From contig OY986437.1 of the NCBI GenBank assembly GCA_963920525.1, forward strand, positions 33,991,563-34,055,562: a DNA stretch of 64,000 nt, read 5' to 3'. Positions within the stretch are counted from its first letter, which is position 1. Each line of letters starts with the position of its first letter. The position numbers and the translations under genes were made by a program. This DNA comes from Dichetophora obliterata (Eukaryota; Arthropoda; Insecta; Diptera; Sciomyzidae). Shown in pieces: positions 1-12,111 of the stretch. A model generated the notes under the pieces. The model worked only from the letters and a program-made list of their open reading frames with translations. It made no database searches and was not told where the DNA came from.

Positions 1-373
1 TGCAATTAAAACACATTTTGTTAAATTCGTGTCTTTCTGCAAGCTTATAAGATTTTTACTGAGACTAAAAGGATATGGAAAACTATAAAAAATATGAGAC
101 GCTGTGCGTTATGCAAAAAAACACGATGTGAATGCAAGACAATTTGCATGCTGGCCAAAGCTTCACGTCGGCGGCACCTTCCAGAGCACGTTTCTGATAA
201 AATGGCCAAAACATTCAACGACAACGATTTGCTGAGCGCCTGGTAGCCAATATCCAAGAGCGTGTATTTGAGTTTCATGACCGACATAAAAACATTTGTA
301 GTTCTATAAATGTCGCCAGCATATTCTCTGACTGGGACCATGGTATAATAAGTAATAGGTAAGAGTGACATTT
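1..373. other. Intron sequence upstream of Wnt5 exon A, nothing recognised
   Basis: AT-rich DNA with short random open frames on both strands and no protein similarity I recognise. It must belong to an intron or to upstream sequence of Wnt5, because the first visible exon starts with a splice acceptor at 4397. Confidence 0.5.
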
Positions 374-612
374 CGTGTTTCGACCACCGAATTTCAAGCA
401 AAAGAAAACAAAATAGAGAACACGTGTCACACACATTGGCCGCATTCAGAGGAGTCACCTGTTGTGAATGGATCATTTAATTGCAAAGATTTCTCACTCA
501 AATTTAAAAAAAAACAGTTGTCAACTATTGACTCCGCTGAAAGCTACCAATGTGTGTGACACACGCACTTTATATTGTTTTCTTTTGTTTGAAATTCGAT
601 GGTCGCAGCTCG
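374..612. mobile_element. Foldback element with a MITE-derived core
   Basis: The segments 374-437 and 549-612 are inverted copies of each other over about 64 bases with no length difference and roughly 80% identity. Shared words include GAATTTCAA, CAAAAGAAAACAA and GTCACACACATT. The core between them (438-548) is a shortened relative of the MITE family found at 29501, 30261 and 33647. Either the MITE landed exactly at the centre of an older palindrome, or this is a longer-armed relative of the family. No coding capacity. Confidence 0.6.
438..548 (-). repeat. Deleted relative of the GGCCGCATTCAG MITE family
   Basis: It begins GGCCGCATTCAG and ends with the inverted form (CTGAAAGCTACC). It keeps the internal TTTAATTGCAAAG...TTTCTCACT segment seen in the full-length copies, in the orientation of the 30261 copy. 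Only 111 bp long against about 373-383 bp for full copies. The flanks read ATT and AAT, so there is no simple 3-bp target duplication. Confidence 0.6.
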
Positions 613-1556
613 TGAGAAAATAAGTAGTTGTCAAAGCTACCTAATAATAATTTTATCAAACAGTGAAAATAATGTAAATGAAATTCAATGAAATGTTTGT
701 GAATACAAATTTTATGTATGTGTGTATTATTATGTATTTTAAGTGTATATAAATTATTTCATTAAGTTTAATTTATATTTTTGTTTATGTTTTACTTTGT
801 TTGTTATATTATAACCCATAATTTAAAATAAAATGAAGTGATAAAAGATGAAAATAATGTGCATTAATGATGAACCGGATGTACGGATAAACCGAAACGG
901 GGGCAGAAAATAAACTGCTCTTTGCTTGTTTTTTTCTGTCTTCCTTGTAGCAAGATCTAAAAATGCAGGCATTAAAAGAGACTTCAAGACCCATCAAACA
1001 AAATATCATATATTAAAAATAGAAAGTTTATTTTATTTTAGCTACAGCTCTACATATACATTGAAAGAAAAAATTAAATATCCTTTTTGAGGATTGTTTT
1101 TCATTCAATCAATAATATTCAATTTAAATGTTATAATATAGTTTGGTGTAATTATAAAATAAAAATACGATCCGAATAAAAAATATTTTGAAAGAAATAA
1201 TCAAAGATTGGTGGGTGAAAATATAAATTTTTTCCGATTAGCATGAAAATTCTTTTATAGTAATAAGGCGGTCCGTGAAAGGGCAAAGTCTCCCAGGGAA
1301 TAGTAATATTTTACAGATATGTTTTCGCTTCGGTCTGCAGTGCCCTCACTGCAATACTTTTTTTTTTTTTTTGGAAAGTGTTTTTGGTCCATAACTTCGG
1401 CTAAGGTCATGCTAACTTTTTTTTTTGTCTGGACTTTCATGGTCCAGATTTTGTGTGTTTATAGTGGAATACGTGGAATACAGTTACATCAATAACTCAG
1501 TTCTGTCTTAAGTCGACTTAAGCTGTTATTGCTTATCGATAAAATTTTTGAATTTT
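613..1556. other. AT-rich intron, nothing recognised
   Basis: Mostly A/T runs and short homopolymers, for example the T runs near 1360 and 1420. No exon, transposon terminus or RNA gene seen. Confidence 0.5.
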
Positions 1557-2003
1557 ATTATGTTGATTTTCTATGATTTAAATACAAATTCTAAATGTTT
1601 GATAGTTTAAATCATTCTTGATTTTAAATACAAATTGTAGTTGTTTGATAGTTTAAAATCGTGTATTGAGCTTTAGGTCAGGTTAGAACAATTAATTAAA
1701 GAAACAAAATTTTCAATATGAAAAGGAAAACATCACTAGCTGATTTTATTGCAATTTCGGCCCCACTACTGGCTTCATCAGAAATCTTTGTGAATGCTGG
1801 CGGGAATCGATCCCGGTCCATGCTTGCTTCGTGAAAGTGCATCTTAGCGCAATACACCAACAGAGGCGATGAGATTTCAGAGACAATTTTTCAGTTTCTT
1901 CTCTTGTTGTTGTTTTTGTTTTGCTTTACTTTAGTTTATGCTTGTTATTATATGGATGTAAACACTTAGCATTTGTATTTAAATCATAGAAAATCAACAT
2001 AAT
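1557..2003. mobile_element. MITE-like element with 33-nt perfect inverted ends
   Basis: The first 33 bases (1557-1589, beginning ATTATGTTGATTTTC) are exactly the reverse complement of 1971-2003. The 447-bp interval has no open frame. It contains a direct repeat of GTTTGATAGTTTAAA and a tRNA-like unit on the minus strand. Perfect arms suggest a fairly young insertion. I do not see a clear target-site duplication. Confidence 0.65.
1786..1868 (-). repeat. tRNA-like SINE unit
   Basis: On the minus strand a near-consensus A-box (TGGTGTATTGC) is followed at tRNA spacing by a near-consensus B-box (GGATCGATTCC) inside a pairing T-arm (CGGGATCGATTCCCG). The acceptor stem is not intact, so this is a SINE head or pseudo-tRNA and not a working tRNA gene. 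Confidence 0.5.
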
Positions 2004-3077
2004 TAATAACAAGGTCATATAAAAAACTTTAATTTTTGAATTTTTTTAGAATATTAGAATAATAATATTAGAAGAATATAAGAATATTTAGAAATATTTA
2101 AATAAAAAAGAGCCGCACTTTACATAACAAAGAGTAGCATTTGCTCACCGTTGACATAAAGAGAACTAGCCACTTTTATTGAGTTTCTTTGGATGGTTTT
2201 TATGCTCTTCATAGTCGAAAAGTTACGTTCAGGTTTGTTTGTGGATACTGGCAGTGTAGCTTAAATTTTTAGTAGCACTGTATATAAATAAGACTGATCG
2301 TTATATATATGGAGAAAAGAAATTTCGTTTGTTTTTCTTGAGCACCATTTTATTTTGTGCTTATATATTCAAAATGCTTAAAAAAATTTCTAAAACAGTG
2401 GACTTTATTAACACATGTCGCGTTGAGCTAGAAGTTCAAAAAATTATCTATTAGAAAAAAATAACCAGCAAATCCATTTTGAACGTACCGTACGTGAATA
2501 TTTCCGATTTCGATGAATTTAGCGTGGAGCATCACTGACGGAAATAAAAGACTTTTTTGGAGTAAAAAAGTTTGACGTGATTTTTGACGGAGTGGAAAAA
2601 ATTCTGCAAAAACGTCGAAAATCGATTTTTACTAAAATGCATATCTCAAAAAACTTCTTAACCGAATCTAAAGAAACGGTAGTTTGTTTGTTTTTCTTCA
2701 TTCTTCAGCAGATTAAACAATTTCTGTGTCTTGAAAGAGAGCTGAAAATCCTTAAAGGATTTTTTCGTATTTAGTAAACCATTAGCAAATTAAAAAGAAT
2801 TCATTAACATATATAAGAAAACAAAAATAAAATAAACTGGCCATTTCAGCCGTAGAAAGGACTTTGACAGAGCTTCTCTATTGATCAGTTGTGTTGTGCG
2901 TGTTATTAAATGTTTGAACACAAATGATCGAGAACTGGACCTACGAGTTTAATGTTGACTCCGAATGGCTTACGTTCTCAAGAAGCTTGACATGGCAGTT
3001 TTTACTCTCTGAGGTTTGCCATTGCCTGCAGAGAGGTGACGACCAAACAGAAAAATTAATTATATTGAAAAAAAATT
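2004..3077. other. AT-rich intron, nothing recognised
   Basis: No exon or element terminus recognised. The small frames around 2519-2774 on both strands show no codon bias or motif. Confidence 0.5.
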
Positions 3078-3160
3078 CTGTCTGAGCTAGAACTGAACTT
3101 GGGCTACAGCGGTTCTTTATCTTAGGAGCCACGCACTCTATCCACTAGGCTACGGCCGCC
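3078..3160 (-). repeat. tRNA-like SINE unit (GTAGCCTAGTGG family)
   Basis: Minus strand: A-box TAGCCTAGTGG matches the consensus. The B-box is decayed (AGTTCAGTTCT). The unit ends CTCAGACAGAA and runs into a T-rich tail. The same family recurs at 15748-15820 and 51968-52040, which share TAGCCTA, GTGCNTGGC and a TAAAGAG/GAAAGAG stretch. Confidence 0.6.
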
Positions 3161-3564
3161 ACATTTACATATATGCAACTTAAAAATTAATATACCTATT
3201 TATTTGGTCTACCTTTCTCCAAGTTTCGTATTGTTTCAAGTATAGTAGTCAACGTACGGATAAAAACAGTTATGCGAAAATAGTCCCCTGTATTTTTAGC
3301 ACTGGGACTCGAACGATGAGATCACAATCCTTAGTAATGTTTTTTGTATTTTCATACATTGCCGAAAATGAATTATTTTCTCGAGGTTTTTTGTAATTGG
3401 TGACTTAAATTTTTGTCAAGATAAACCGTCTGTGCTAAGTCAGAAATTTATTTTTTAACTCCTTGCTTAATGGGAGCGACAATTGAAAAATTTGTTTAAT
3501 TGTTTGCATATTTTTCTCAGGAGGATCAGACTATGCAGCAGTGCAATGTATGACTTGAAAACTA

Positions 3565-4164
3565 AAGGTTGTTCCAATACGAGGTCCCTTTTTCAACTGG
3601 GTTGTTTTGACAGCTGTTATGTGTCAAATGGCTTGTCCATATGCCGTTTGTGTACAGTATTCAATACGACTTAATCATAAATAACTTACTCCTGACCAAC
3701 GTTTTTTGTTGTGGAAACTTACTACCAAAATCAGTCATCAGTTAGAAAATGTTATAGAGTTCTTGAACATAATTTTGGTCGCTATGAGCGTCCAAACCAT
3801 CAAACCAAAACCAAATTTCGATCCAATTTTACACTATTGGGCATTCATCATTCAACCAAAGTGCATTGAGCTCGTAATTTTTAGAATATTGCTGCATCAC
3901 GAACCTAACACTCTCTGCTAGTGTTCGTGAAAACCATGAACAATCAAACCGTCGCCTATCTTGAATTTTGTCGAAATTTAAAAATTTGACCTACGGAATA
4001 GACCATTTAAGAGCTAGTCGTGGGCAACATTTGAACGAAATGATGTTTAAACATTGAGTTATAGGAGCCGAAAATTCATACCAAATAAAGATTTGAATCA
4101 ATACATTGATTTTTATGTATTTTATTTAGAAAACAAAGTAGGAAGCTCTTATTGAATCACCCTT
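3565..4164 (+). mobile_element. Internally deleted mariner-like transposon
   Basis: Imperfect terminal inverted repeats (16 of 22 bases match) begin AAGGTTGTTCCAATACGAGG and are flanked by TA on both sides, as expected for Tc1/mariner. Between them, broken frames resemble the N-terminal helix-turn-helix part of a mariner-like transposase: TPDQR near 3690, then YERPNHQTKTKFRSNFTLL near 3785-3840, then SASVRENHEQSNRRL near 3920-3960. The C-terminal tail follows directly (SRGQHLNEMMF near 4020-4055). The catalytic middle is deleted and several stops and frameshifts are present. Family assignment rests on remembered transposase patterns, not a search. Confidence 0.75.
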
Positions 4165-4396
4165 TAGTTTATTATAATATATTTTACATATAAGTGAAAT
4201 TGATCAAATATAAATTAACTAATTGCTAGCAGAAGGTAGCAGTCACTATCTTATTAAAGTCTTATCAAAGGGTGGGATTGATCCTTCAAATCCCGCTCTA
4301 TCTACGCCACTGCTTTTCTGTACTTAACAACCACTTAATTGTTTATAATTTTTCTTTTTTCTTGTCTTTTCTTGTGTCTTCCGAACTCTATTGCAG
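4165..4396 (+). promoter_or_regulatory. 3' end of upstream intron with splice acceptor
   Basis: A long pyrimidine-rich tract (about 4340-4390) ends in ATTGCAG at 4390-4396, directly before Wnt coding sequence. The intron is phase 1: the first two bases of exon A complete a glycine codon begun in an exon that is not in this window. Confidence 0.75.
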
Positions 4397-4577
4397 GCTC
4401 ACCGGAAATGGCTTTCATTCATGCCTTGGCTGCAGCAACAGTGACCAGTTTTATAGCACGTGCCTGTCGTGACGGTCAATTGGCGTCGTGTGGCTGCTCG
4501 CGCGGTTCCCGACCGAAACAGTTGCACGATGACTGGACGTGGGGTGGTTGTGGAGATGACTTGGAATATGCCTACAA
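4397..4577 (+). CDS. Wnt5: Wnt5, internal exon A (Wnt core, GGCGD region)
   Basis: Encodes a secreted Wnt ligand segment. Translated in frame after the split glycine it reads SPEMAFIHALAAATVTSF, then RACRDGQLASCGCSRGSRPK, then DDWTWGGCGDDLEYAYK. The cysteines, the CxCSR motif and the WGGCGD motif sit where every Wnt has them, so the disulfide framework is intact. The closest match I recall is insect Wnt5 (formerly DWnt-3), the ligand of the Ryk-type receptor Derailed in axon guidance. The exon has a strong acceptor (TTGCAG) and a consensus donor (GTAAGT at 4578). It ends after two bases of a lysine codon, completed by the first base of the exon at 45319. The reverse-strand frame over the same bases is a shadow. 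No stop or frameshift seen. Confidence 0.92.
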
Positions 4578-5311
4578 GTAAGTAGCACATCTTTGTATTC
4601 TGTTCTATTATGTTTTTTTTTTTGTCCTAATTAATGGGAAAGTGTAGCTTATGGTTAGCTTGTATAGAACTGATTTTATATTTTTATTTTACAATGGATA
4701 ATATAACAAAGACTTGATGAATTAATGGCAGATGTTGGAGTGAAGACATCTTTTATGACAATTGCACGTTATTAAGTAGAGAGAGGGGATACCAATTATT
4801 TTATTTGGTCAATGATTTTTTTCAAGAGTTTTCTTAGATTATAAAATTGCTGCGTCTAAAAAAACCAAGTCGAAGATATTTTTGGATAACTTTTTTCCCC
4901 AAATATGATCTTATGCTTGGTTGTCACTATGTCATTTGTATGACGACACAAAATTTTATCACCTGAAATATCCCCTTAATAAAACTCTAGAACATTTTCT
5001 GCATAGCTCTATTTAATAATTTATTTTTTTTAATTTTCCAAGATTGCCAAATGTAGAAAAATTGAAAAAACTGACCACTCAAAATGACAAAGTGAAAACC
5101 AAGCACTACACGCCTTATTCCAGGAAACCTACAAACGCTACAGAAACACTTGATATAACATAAAAAGGGTCTTGAGTTGTAGGTATGCACAAAATTGTTA
5201 GATTTTTAATAGGTGAAACCGTTAAGCAGATATGAGCGTTTAAAGTTGAAAAAAATTACAAAAAGACTTAAGACACCAACTCGCTTGAATGTAAATGAGA
5301 AAGCCTGAAGG
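4578..5311. other. Intron stretch, nothing recognised
   Basis: AT-rich, no recognisable element or exon apart from the splice donor at its start. Confidence 0.5.
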
Positions 5312-5728
5312 CCCAACCAAAATAGACGAAACGAGACTATAGCAACTAAACGAACGTCTGCACTCGTTACGGATGTTTACGGATTTAACCGAAAATGAAA
5401 CGAGTTGCTCAACTCGTCTGAGTCAGCTGATCGGTTGGCAATCGAGTGCTATTTACTTATTTAATTTGTGCATTTTTTTATTTTTAATAAAGATTTGTGA
5501 AATATGAGTGAAATAATGGTGAAATTAAAACAAATTGATGAAAACAAAATAAAATTGCACTCTGCAACAGCTGTTGCTTACGAGTTGCTACGCTAGTAGC
5601 TCGGCTCTTACGGAATAAGACGTCTTGTCAAACTGTTTCTCCTCCTTTTGGGTAACTACATTAAAATGTATTTAACTGAACACTTACGTTTTTACTCGTT
5701 ACGGAGTAACTGGTCTTTTTTGGTTGGG
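5312..5728. mobile_element. Short TIR element (MITE), 417 bp
   Basis: The left end CCCAACCAAAATAGAC is mirrored by GTCTTTTTTGGTTGGG at the right end (15 of 16 bases). Further inside, CTCGTTACGGA-type words recur in both halves, near 5364 and 5696. No open frame. Flanking bases do not give a clear target duplication. Confidence 0.65.
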
Positions 5729-6229
5729 TCTTGAATTCCAAAGCGAATATTTTTTGAAATTTCTAGATCAATTTATTTCATTTATTTTTTATGTTGTACT
5801 TTGGAACCAGTTCTTCGAAAAGAGTTTTATTAATTTATTTTCGTAACAATTTTTGACATGTCAGGATTGGATGGGTCTAGAATGGTAAATGAGGTTTTGA
5901 ATGAAAGTGCCGGAAATTTGGTTGGTTTTTCGAGTATTGGCCTGAAATATTAGCGTTTAAAGATAATGTCTTAAATAAAATCTAAGCTAAAAAAGATGGA
6001 AGAACATTGTGTAAGATACCATTTTAGATATTGCTTAGATCTAGAACAAACACTCCAGACTTTTTTAGATTTCTTTTATGGATACCCTTCAGTAAGCATT
6101 TTTTATGTAGAATGGTGAATATATTTTGTGATGGTGAAATTTCTTCTAAATATTAAATTATAAAAATTCCGTTATTATGGCATCAACATAATTGGGATAT
6201 CTTGAAAAATGTAGATTTTCTTAGTCAAC

Positions 6230-6600
6230 ATATTTCCTTGAAGTAAGGCCATCGCCTTAGAATTAGAAAAAACGATCGAAATTTAAAGTTTTGATTTCCC
6301 AAGCAAATATCTCAGCCATTTTCCAAAAGATTTCCATCAAATTAACTTTGAAAAAAAAAGAAAAATTTGCCGTTATCTTACCAATTCAGTGATTTATATT
6401 GTATACAAAAAACCTCTAAAAAATTTTGTTTTTGCTCAAAAAATGGTTTTTGTTGTACATTAATTTTTGTTTAAATTGTCTTTTTCCACACTCTTGCATA
6501 TGACATATCATTTGCATTTGCATATCTTGCATTTGCAAAAATTGCTTTATTTTGACACATCATTGAATAAACAGTTTCTATCATCGAATGATTTTTTTTA
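6230..6600 (+). repeat. Dispersed repeat family (Helitron-associated), copy 1
   Basis: Shares an ordered series of words (AAATATCTC, TTATATTGT, CAAAAAATGG, TTTTTGTTGTA, then a CATATGA-like word followed by TTTGCAAAAATT, then TTGACAC) with 35640-35940, 42930-43500, 44340-44520, 52910-53260 and, inverted, 54941-55397. Divergence is high, so the copies are old. The copies at 42.9-44.5 kb lie inside a Helitron-like element. Confidence 0.5.
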
Positions 6601-6667
6601 TGGGAATAAAGTTTTTCAAAATGTTGTTTTTATTATTTATACAATGTTCTACAGCTTAAAAAAATAA

Positions 6668-8364
6668 TTTATGTGAAAAAATTTCAAATATTTCTACCAC
6701 TCCATGGCCAGTTTTGTCAAAATATCATGGCCAGGAGGGAATTACTCCTTTACCTTTTTATTTATTTATTTATTTATTTATAATTTTATTAAAATTAAAA
6801 TTTTAAGACAAAGGAAATTAAAGCTTTGACATCAATGGTCTTAAGCTAACCTTTTTATTTACTTTGCGACATTATATGACAGGAGGTGGGATATATATAA
6901 TGTGGGGTGGAGGGCCAAAATGTGTGACACATATAGGGACGACCCCTAATAAGCATAATTTGAACTATAATTTTGGTATAACAAATTGAGAATAAGTAAG
7001 AAAAACCTAAAAATTTTGGAAAATAAAAATGCAGAGTGACCTCGTAGAGAGGGGAATGGCGTCAAGATTTTCTGACAACATGTGACATAAAGGAAAAGGG
7101 TTTTAAGTAGACAAAAATCGTTTGAAAAAAATGTTTGGACCTTTTACGAAAAAACACAGCTATGTTTCGATTCTTTCAAAGCGAACACTTTTATTTTGTT
7201 GTCTTAACTAAAAAATATAGAATGACTTAAAATTTACTTTACATTCCTTACACCTGTTTTTTGACCATTTTAATAAATTGACATCGATAAAAATTGTTTT
7301 TAACAATGCAGATTAGGATAGTTCAATTGAAAACAATATTACATTGTGTAAAGTGTTGCTTAAAATGTGTTCAGTATATATTTGAAGAAAGTTGGAAAAT
7401 ATTTGAAAATAAGCTTAGAGCAAAAAATTGTTTTTTTGGATGGCAGATGGTTTTAAATAAAATATTGGCGGTAAAAAAAAAATAATAGGATTTGTGCTTA
7501 CATTTGATAAATCGAGGTTTTCGAACTATTTATCTTAGTTAAGTTTTTTTTTTGTTCATTGGGACTCCCAGAAGGGAAAAACATTACTCTTTTTTTTTTG
7601 TTTTTGTTAGGGGACACTTAGATAGGTGGCAAACCTGGTTTTATATTTGGCACCTATAGAAGAGGTCACATCGGCATGCCATGTGAAATTTTTTTGAAAT
7701 TAGTGCTGTTTGTGACTTTATCAGCGAGTGCAAAACTTAAATTGGAATGAGGGAATGAATTTATTTTATTGCAAAAACTTTCTAAAGATAAAAATTATAT
7801 GAGTGAAAAACCGAAATACAGAAAGTGAAAAACATTTGATCGTTATGAACATTTAACAAAAAAAAAAAAAAAACGCCCATGTTTTCAATATTCACTAGTG
7901 GAGAAATTAAGGTGAATCGTACGTCAAATGAATAATTTAGATCCGAAGTAGTTTGAGAAAATCCTCTACTCAGTCATGTAGTTGTTGCTAATAACTTATT
8001 CGGTCAGTTATAGTTCTCTTCTATTTCATGAGAAATTACTAAAATAAGGTTATTGAACAGAAACCACGCTCTAGACTCTTAAAGTGAGTATATTGAAAGG
8101 TTTTTATTCCAACCAGTCATAATACTAATAATAATATATCTAAAGCTTATATCCAGCCCACCTGATTTTCGGGGGACAATCACTAGTTGCTCCTTAAAGA
8201 AAGTACATTTTTTTACTGTTTTGATTCAATTCTGGTCAAGTCCAATGGGTTTCAAAGGATCATGAAAAATTATTTAATTTAAAAATTGGAGAAGTCCAAT
8301 ATTATTAGTTCAAGCTTTTTTTTAATGTGCAAAATATTTTATATGGGATTAATACAGGTTTTCC
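6668..8364. other. AT-rich intron, nothing firm
   Basis: Contains a (TTTA)n run near 6764-6790 and long A or T runs (7514, 7590, 7859). No exon or clear element boundary. Confidence 0.45.
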
Positions 8365-8515
8365 TATATCGATGACGTCACTTTGTATAGGAAAAAGGCA
8401 AAGTTTTCTCTCGATTTTTCGTAATTTTAAGTCCAGCGTTCATTTTAAAGTTTATCAAAGCTTATATGTAGGAGTACAAGCAGAGCAATTATTTTGATGA
8501 CGTCACTTCAATGGA
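8365..8515 (+). repeat. Short repeat with two GATGACGTCACTT words
   Basis: The palindrome TGACGTCA occurs at 8373-8380 and 8498-8505, both in the context GATGACGTCACTT. A third copy at 51687-51694 shares the following TTGTATAGG with the first. The shared flank suggests fragments of a dispersed repeat. TGACGTCA is also the core CREB/ATF site, but binding is only a possibility. Confidence 0.4.
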
Positions 8516-8712
8516 AATTGTCTGAGATTTTCATTACATTTTACCAAATTTCATTCTCAGAGTGCATATTAAAAACTAAAGTCTATATGCATAATTTTAA
8601 GTCATTGAAAATGTGTCCGATAGACGAAAACCACAACTACCTCCAATACATAACTCATTTTTTAAAGAGTAAATCTCTTAGAATTCGACAAATAATAATA
8701 CATTAACTCGAA

Positions 8713-11556
8713 ATAGTGCATTTTAGTTTTGGGTCAACCATTCAAACCAAATTAAATCCCTACAAAATGACTATAAAAACGGTAAAATAAAAGAAAAACC
8801 CTTTTAAAAAAGTTAATAAAATGGCAAAAATGTAGTTTTAATGAATGCTGGTTTAATATTCTTAATAATTTATTGAATTTATTAGTGGACTGCTATTAAA
8901 TGGTACAAACTTAAAATCTTATACAGAATCGTAAGTCTAAAATATCGCGACCGTTCGCCTCAAAGTTTTTTTAGCAACAGTTCTTCTTCTCGCCATCAGC
9001 AGATCGTCTATCTGCCTAGCATAAGCCAATTAAAAATTTGAATTCCGCACATAAGCTCTGAATTTCAAAATGAACTCTACTTTTGAAATTGAACACAATC
9101 AAATGGAAACTCATCTCAACTGTTATGAAAAGTTACGTCTTCCCAAGAGTAAAGCCATTAAAAAATGTGCAACAAATAAATGGATTTAAATAATATTTTA
9201 CACATATATTATTTACATTTACACTTAAATGCTTTAAGTATGCTTTGAGCTTCAAATGTGAAAGAGTTTTAAGCAAACCACACATATTTGCCATACAAAG
9301 TGACGTCTTTAAACTCAGTTTCAGATAGGTTTGTACTTATAGTGTGAAAACTAAATGCAATATATTTTACAAAAGTGTTGCAATAATATCAGGAACTTAG
9401 AGGCATTTTGATATTGTGTGTAAACACTTAAGTATCTATCGTTAAAAAGTTAAATATTAGTTCCAAACGAGCATCGTCTGTCCTCACACATTGCTTGCTT
9501 AAATTTTCCCATGAAAATTGACGTTGTTAAACACAACCAAGCAGCAACTTTGACAAAAACATTAACCAACCTTATCATTTTTATACTTATAAAATTTAAA
9601 AATTTCTACCTGCATCTACATACATGCCTTACATTCTTCTTTCTGTTTTTTTTTTATTCTGTTGTTTCCTCAGCAATTATTATTAAAAATGCCTTAAATC
9701 CGCCGCCATTACATTCATCACATTCATTACGTGCGAAGAAAGAGTCCGCTCATCCGGCACTTACAATAATAATGTAAATATGCCAACAATGGCGGTTTTC
9801 CGCACTTCCGGTGTTAAAAGTTCATACAGTGGATACGTATGTATGTGAGTGTGTGTGAGCGTTTTCATTTCCATCTCCATCCTCTCCAGGGGCTTCGCCC
9901 GATAAATCTGTACATTAAATATATGCAAAATTTTCTTTATAAATGCAAGCAACAAAATATTCGCTCGACTGTAGTAATTTATTGTTTTTATGAGTTGATA
10001 AAATTTTACCGCCACCGCAATAACAACAACAACAACACCAGTAGTACGAGGCATAAGTATTAAAGCCAAAAGGTATTTGATGGTCTGGCATTATTTTGCA
10101 AAGGGTGCATAAATTACAGTGGCGTCGCTTAATGTTGGTATTTTTGATTTTTTTTTCCATGGAAAATGTACCTACTGCGTTAAATTGGTTGGGTGCATTG
10201 GTTGGGTTGGGGCGCACTTAAATCCGGACAACGGCATATAAATTTCCGTACTAATAATATGTGTTTGCAATGTCAGATTTCCCGCCATTTTACATCAATC
10301 ATATTTGATAACATGTGTTGGTTAGTAAAATTTATGACTATCGCCCGTTAAAAGTGCGAAGCTTTTGGCCTCGCATACGATATGTTTCCGCTTGTGTTGG
10401 TATTGTTTATAAACATTGCTTTTGGTATTTTATGAAGTGTATGATTAAGTTATTGTATTGTAATTAAAATAATTTTAATATTATTGTTGTTTAAATATGG
10501 TGGACAATCAGTAGTTTATTTTGGAAGCAAAAATATTTTGAATTGGTAGTGAATAATTGTGCTGTTAAGCTGATTAATTGTGGTTTAAAAATCATAGAAA
10601 ACTTAATTAATTCCAAATTAGGTCATGTGTCGGAAATGTTAATTTATTTCGGTTTATTGAGCAAACGGGCAATATTTTTTGTGCTTAAAACATTTATATT
10701 TTATGTGCAATTAGCTAATAGCTTTGTGTGGCAATTATTTTTACAAACAACTAAAGGCTATAAAAATCTATTTTTGTATAGGCATTGATTTAATTTACTT
10801 AATTTCAACAAACTCAATAATATATAAAAGTTTCAAATAAAAGTTTAGCAATTCCAACAATGGCAACAAAAAATAACTTGACGTTTAATAGCCAGTAGCA
10901 TGAGCAAGCCTAATTTTATGTTAAGGATCTCTTTGAGTTAAGTTTTTTTTGTCTGGGTCATGGGAAGTCATTTTTGCTACAGGCACTAGAATCTTCTACA
11001 TTTAATCCTACAAAAGGATATTTTAATCAGCATGAATACAATGTTGTTCTGTTTCTTATACACATACCATTGAAAATTATAAAAAAATAAAATTAAAATG
11101 TTTGTACATCAACTTTCATACATATCATATGAGAATATATTATAATATAAGGCAAGTTCGACCCATTCTTTAATAAAAAAAAGGTTAAAAATATGAAATA
11201 TTTGGGTTCACTGAAAAGAATTAAAAAAAAAATGATTCATTAAAAAGGAAAATTTAATATTGTTCAATAAATCTTTCGTTTTCAGGTAAACTTCAACATA
11301 AATAAAAACTGATTATGTAGTAAATTCTATTTTTATAGAAAAATTTCACAAATTAAAAAAAAAATAAAAAAGAAAAACTTGTGGACTTATTTTACTTACT
11401 AGAATCCTACGACATGTCCTCCACACACTTCCTTTTTGGAGCCATTTGCCGAAAGCACTTTTTCTCTTTTTTAAGCTTGTTTTTTATTCATTTGTTTTTT
11501 GCAAAATACAAATATAACACTTTACATATTAAAGCAGTGTTGAAAAATTAGTTCAA
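8713..11556. other. Intron stretch without recognised element
   Basis: Includes a short (CAA)n tract near 10022-10036 and a moderately GC-richer block around 9680-10260. Open frames here (for example 9511-9777 and 9761-10069) show no domain and are low in complexity. Confidence 0.45.
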
Positions 11557-11843
11557 AAGGGGTTACACATTAACGAACTTGTTCCTCAAATAACATGGCG
11601 TGTTTAACTTGTTCGAAAGAGATACCGTTAAATTAAAGCAACGTGTTTGTCATACAAGTGAAGCATTTTTCTTATTTTTCGCCATCATTTTGTTTTACAA
11701 CCCTGGTTCGAAGGAGAAAATCAAAACTTTTTGCCAACAGGTCAACAGGTTCGACAAACCATCAAATTAGCTTTTTAACTATCCAATAAGTTCTAACATT
11801 GCCGCCGTATGACGAACAGGCTCGCTAATGTGTCACACCTTTA
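11557..11843. mobile_element. Short TIR element (MITE), about 290 bp
   Basis: The left end AAGGGGTTACACATTAACGA continues with ACTTGTTC and is matched by the reverse complement of the right end (AAGGTGTGACACATTAGCGA, then GCCTGTTC), 23 of 28 bases. No coding capacity. Right and left flanks are too A/T-rich to define the target duplication. Confidence 0.6.
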
Positions 11844-12111
11844 AAAGTGCAAAAAGTCGAGTTTGGTAACAATCATAGCCATACAAACTTTACAAACTGG
11901 CCTTGCAGGCTTCATATACGTAGTAGCTCAAGTGTCGTTTCACGGCTGTTACAATATATTTTTGTACAATTGATTCAAATCGACTCAAAAGAATTTCATT
12001 AAATTCGTCATAACTTTTTTATAAAAGGATGAAAAAAAGAGGTAGTTAGATAAAAAAGTACGATTGCAAAAACCCAATATTGTCACTGATAAGTATCAAA
12101 TATATTTTCGG

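Noticed and set aside
4399..4590. Minus-strand frame over Wnt5 exon A (and 45592-45774, 50705-50887 over exons B and C)
   Set aside because: Antisense shadows of conserved coding sequence, with no domain of their own.
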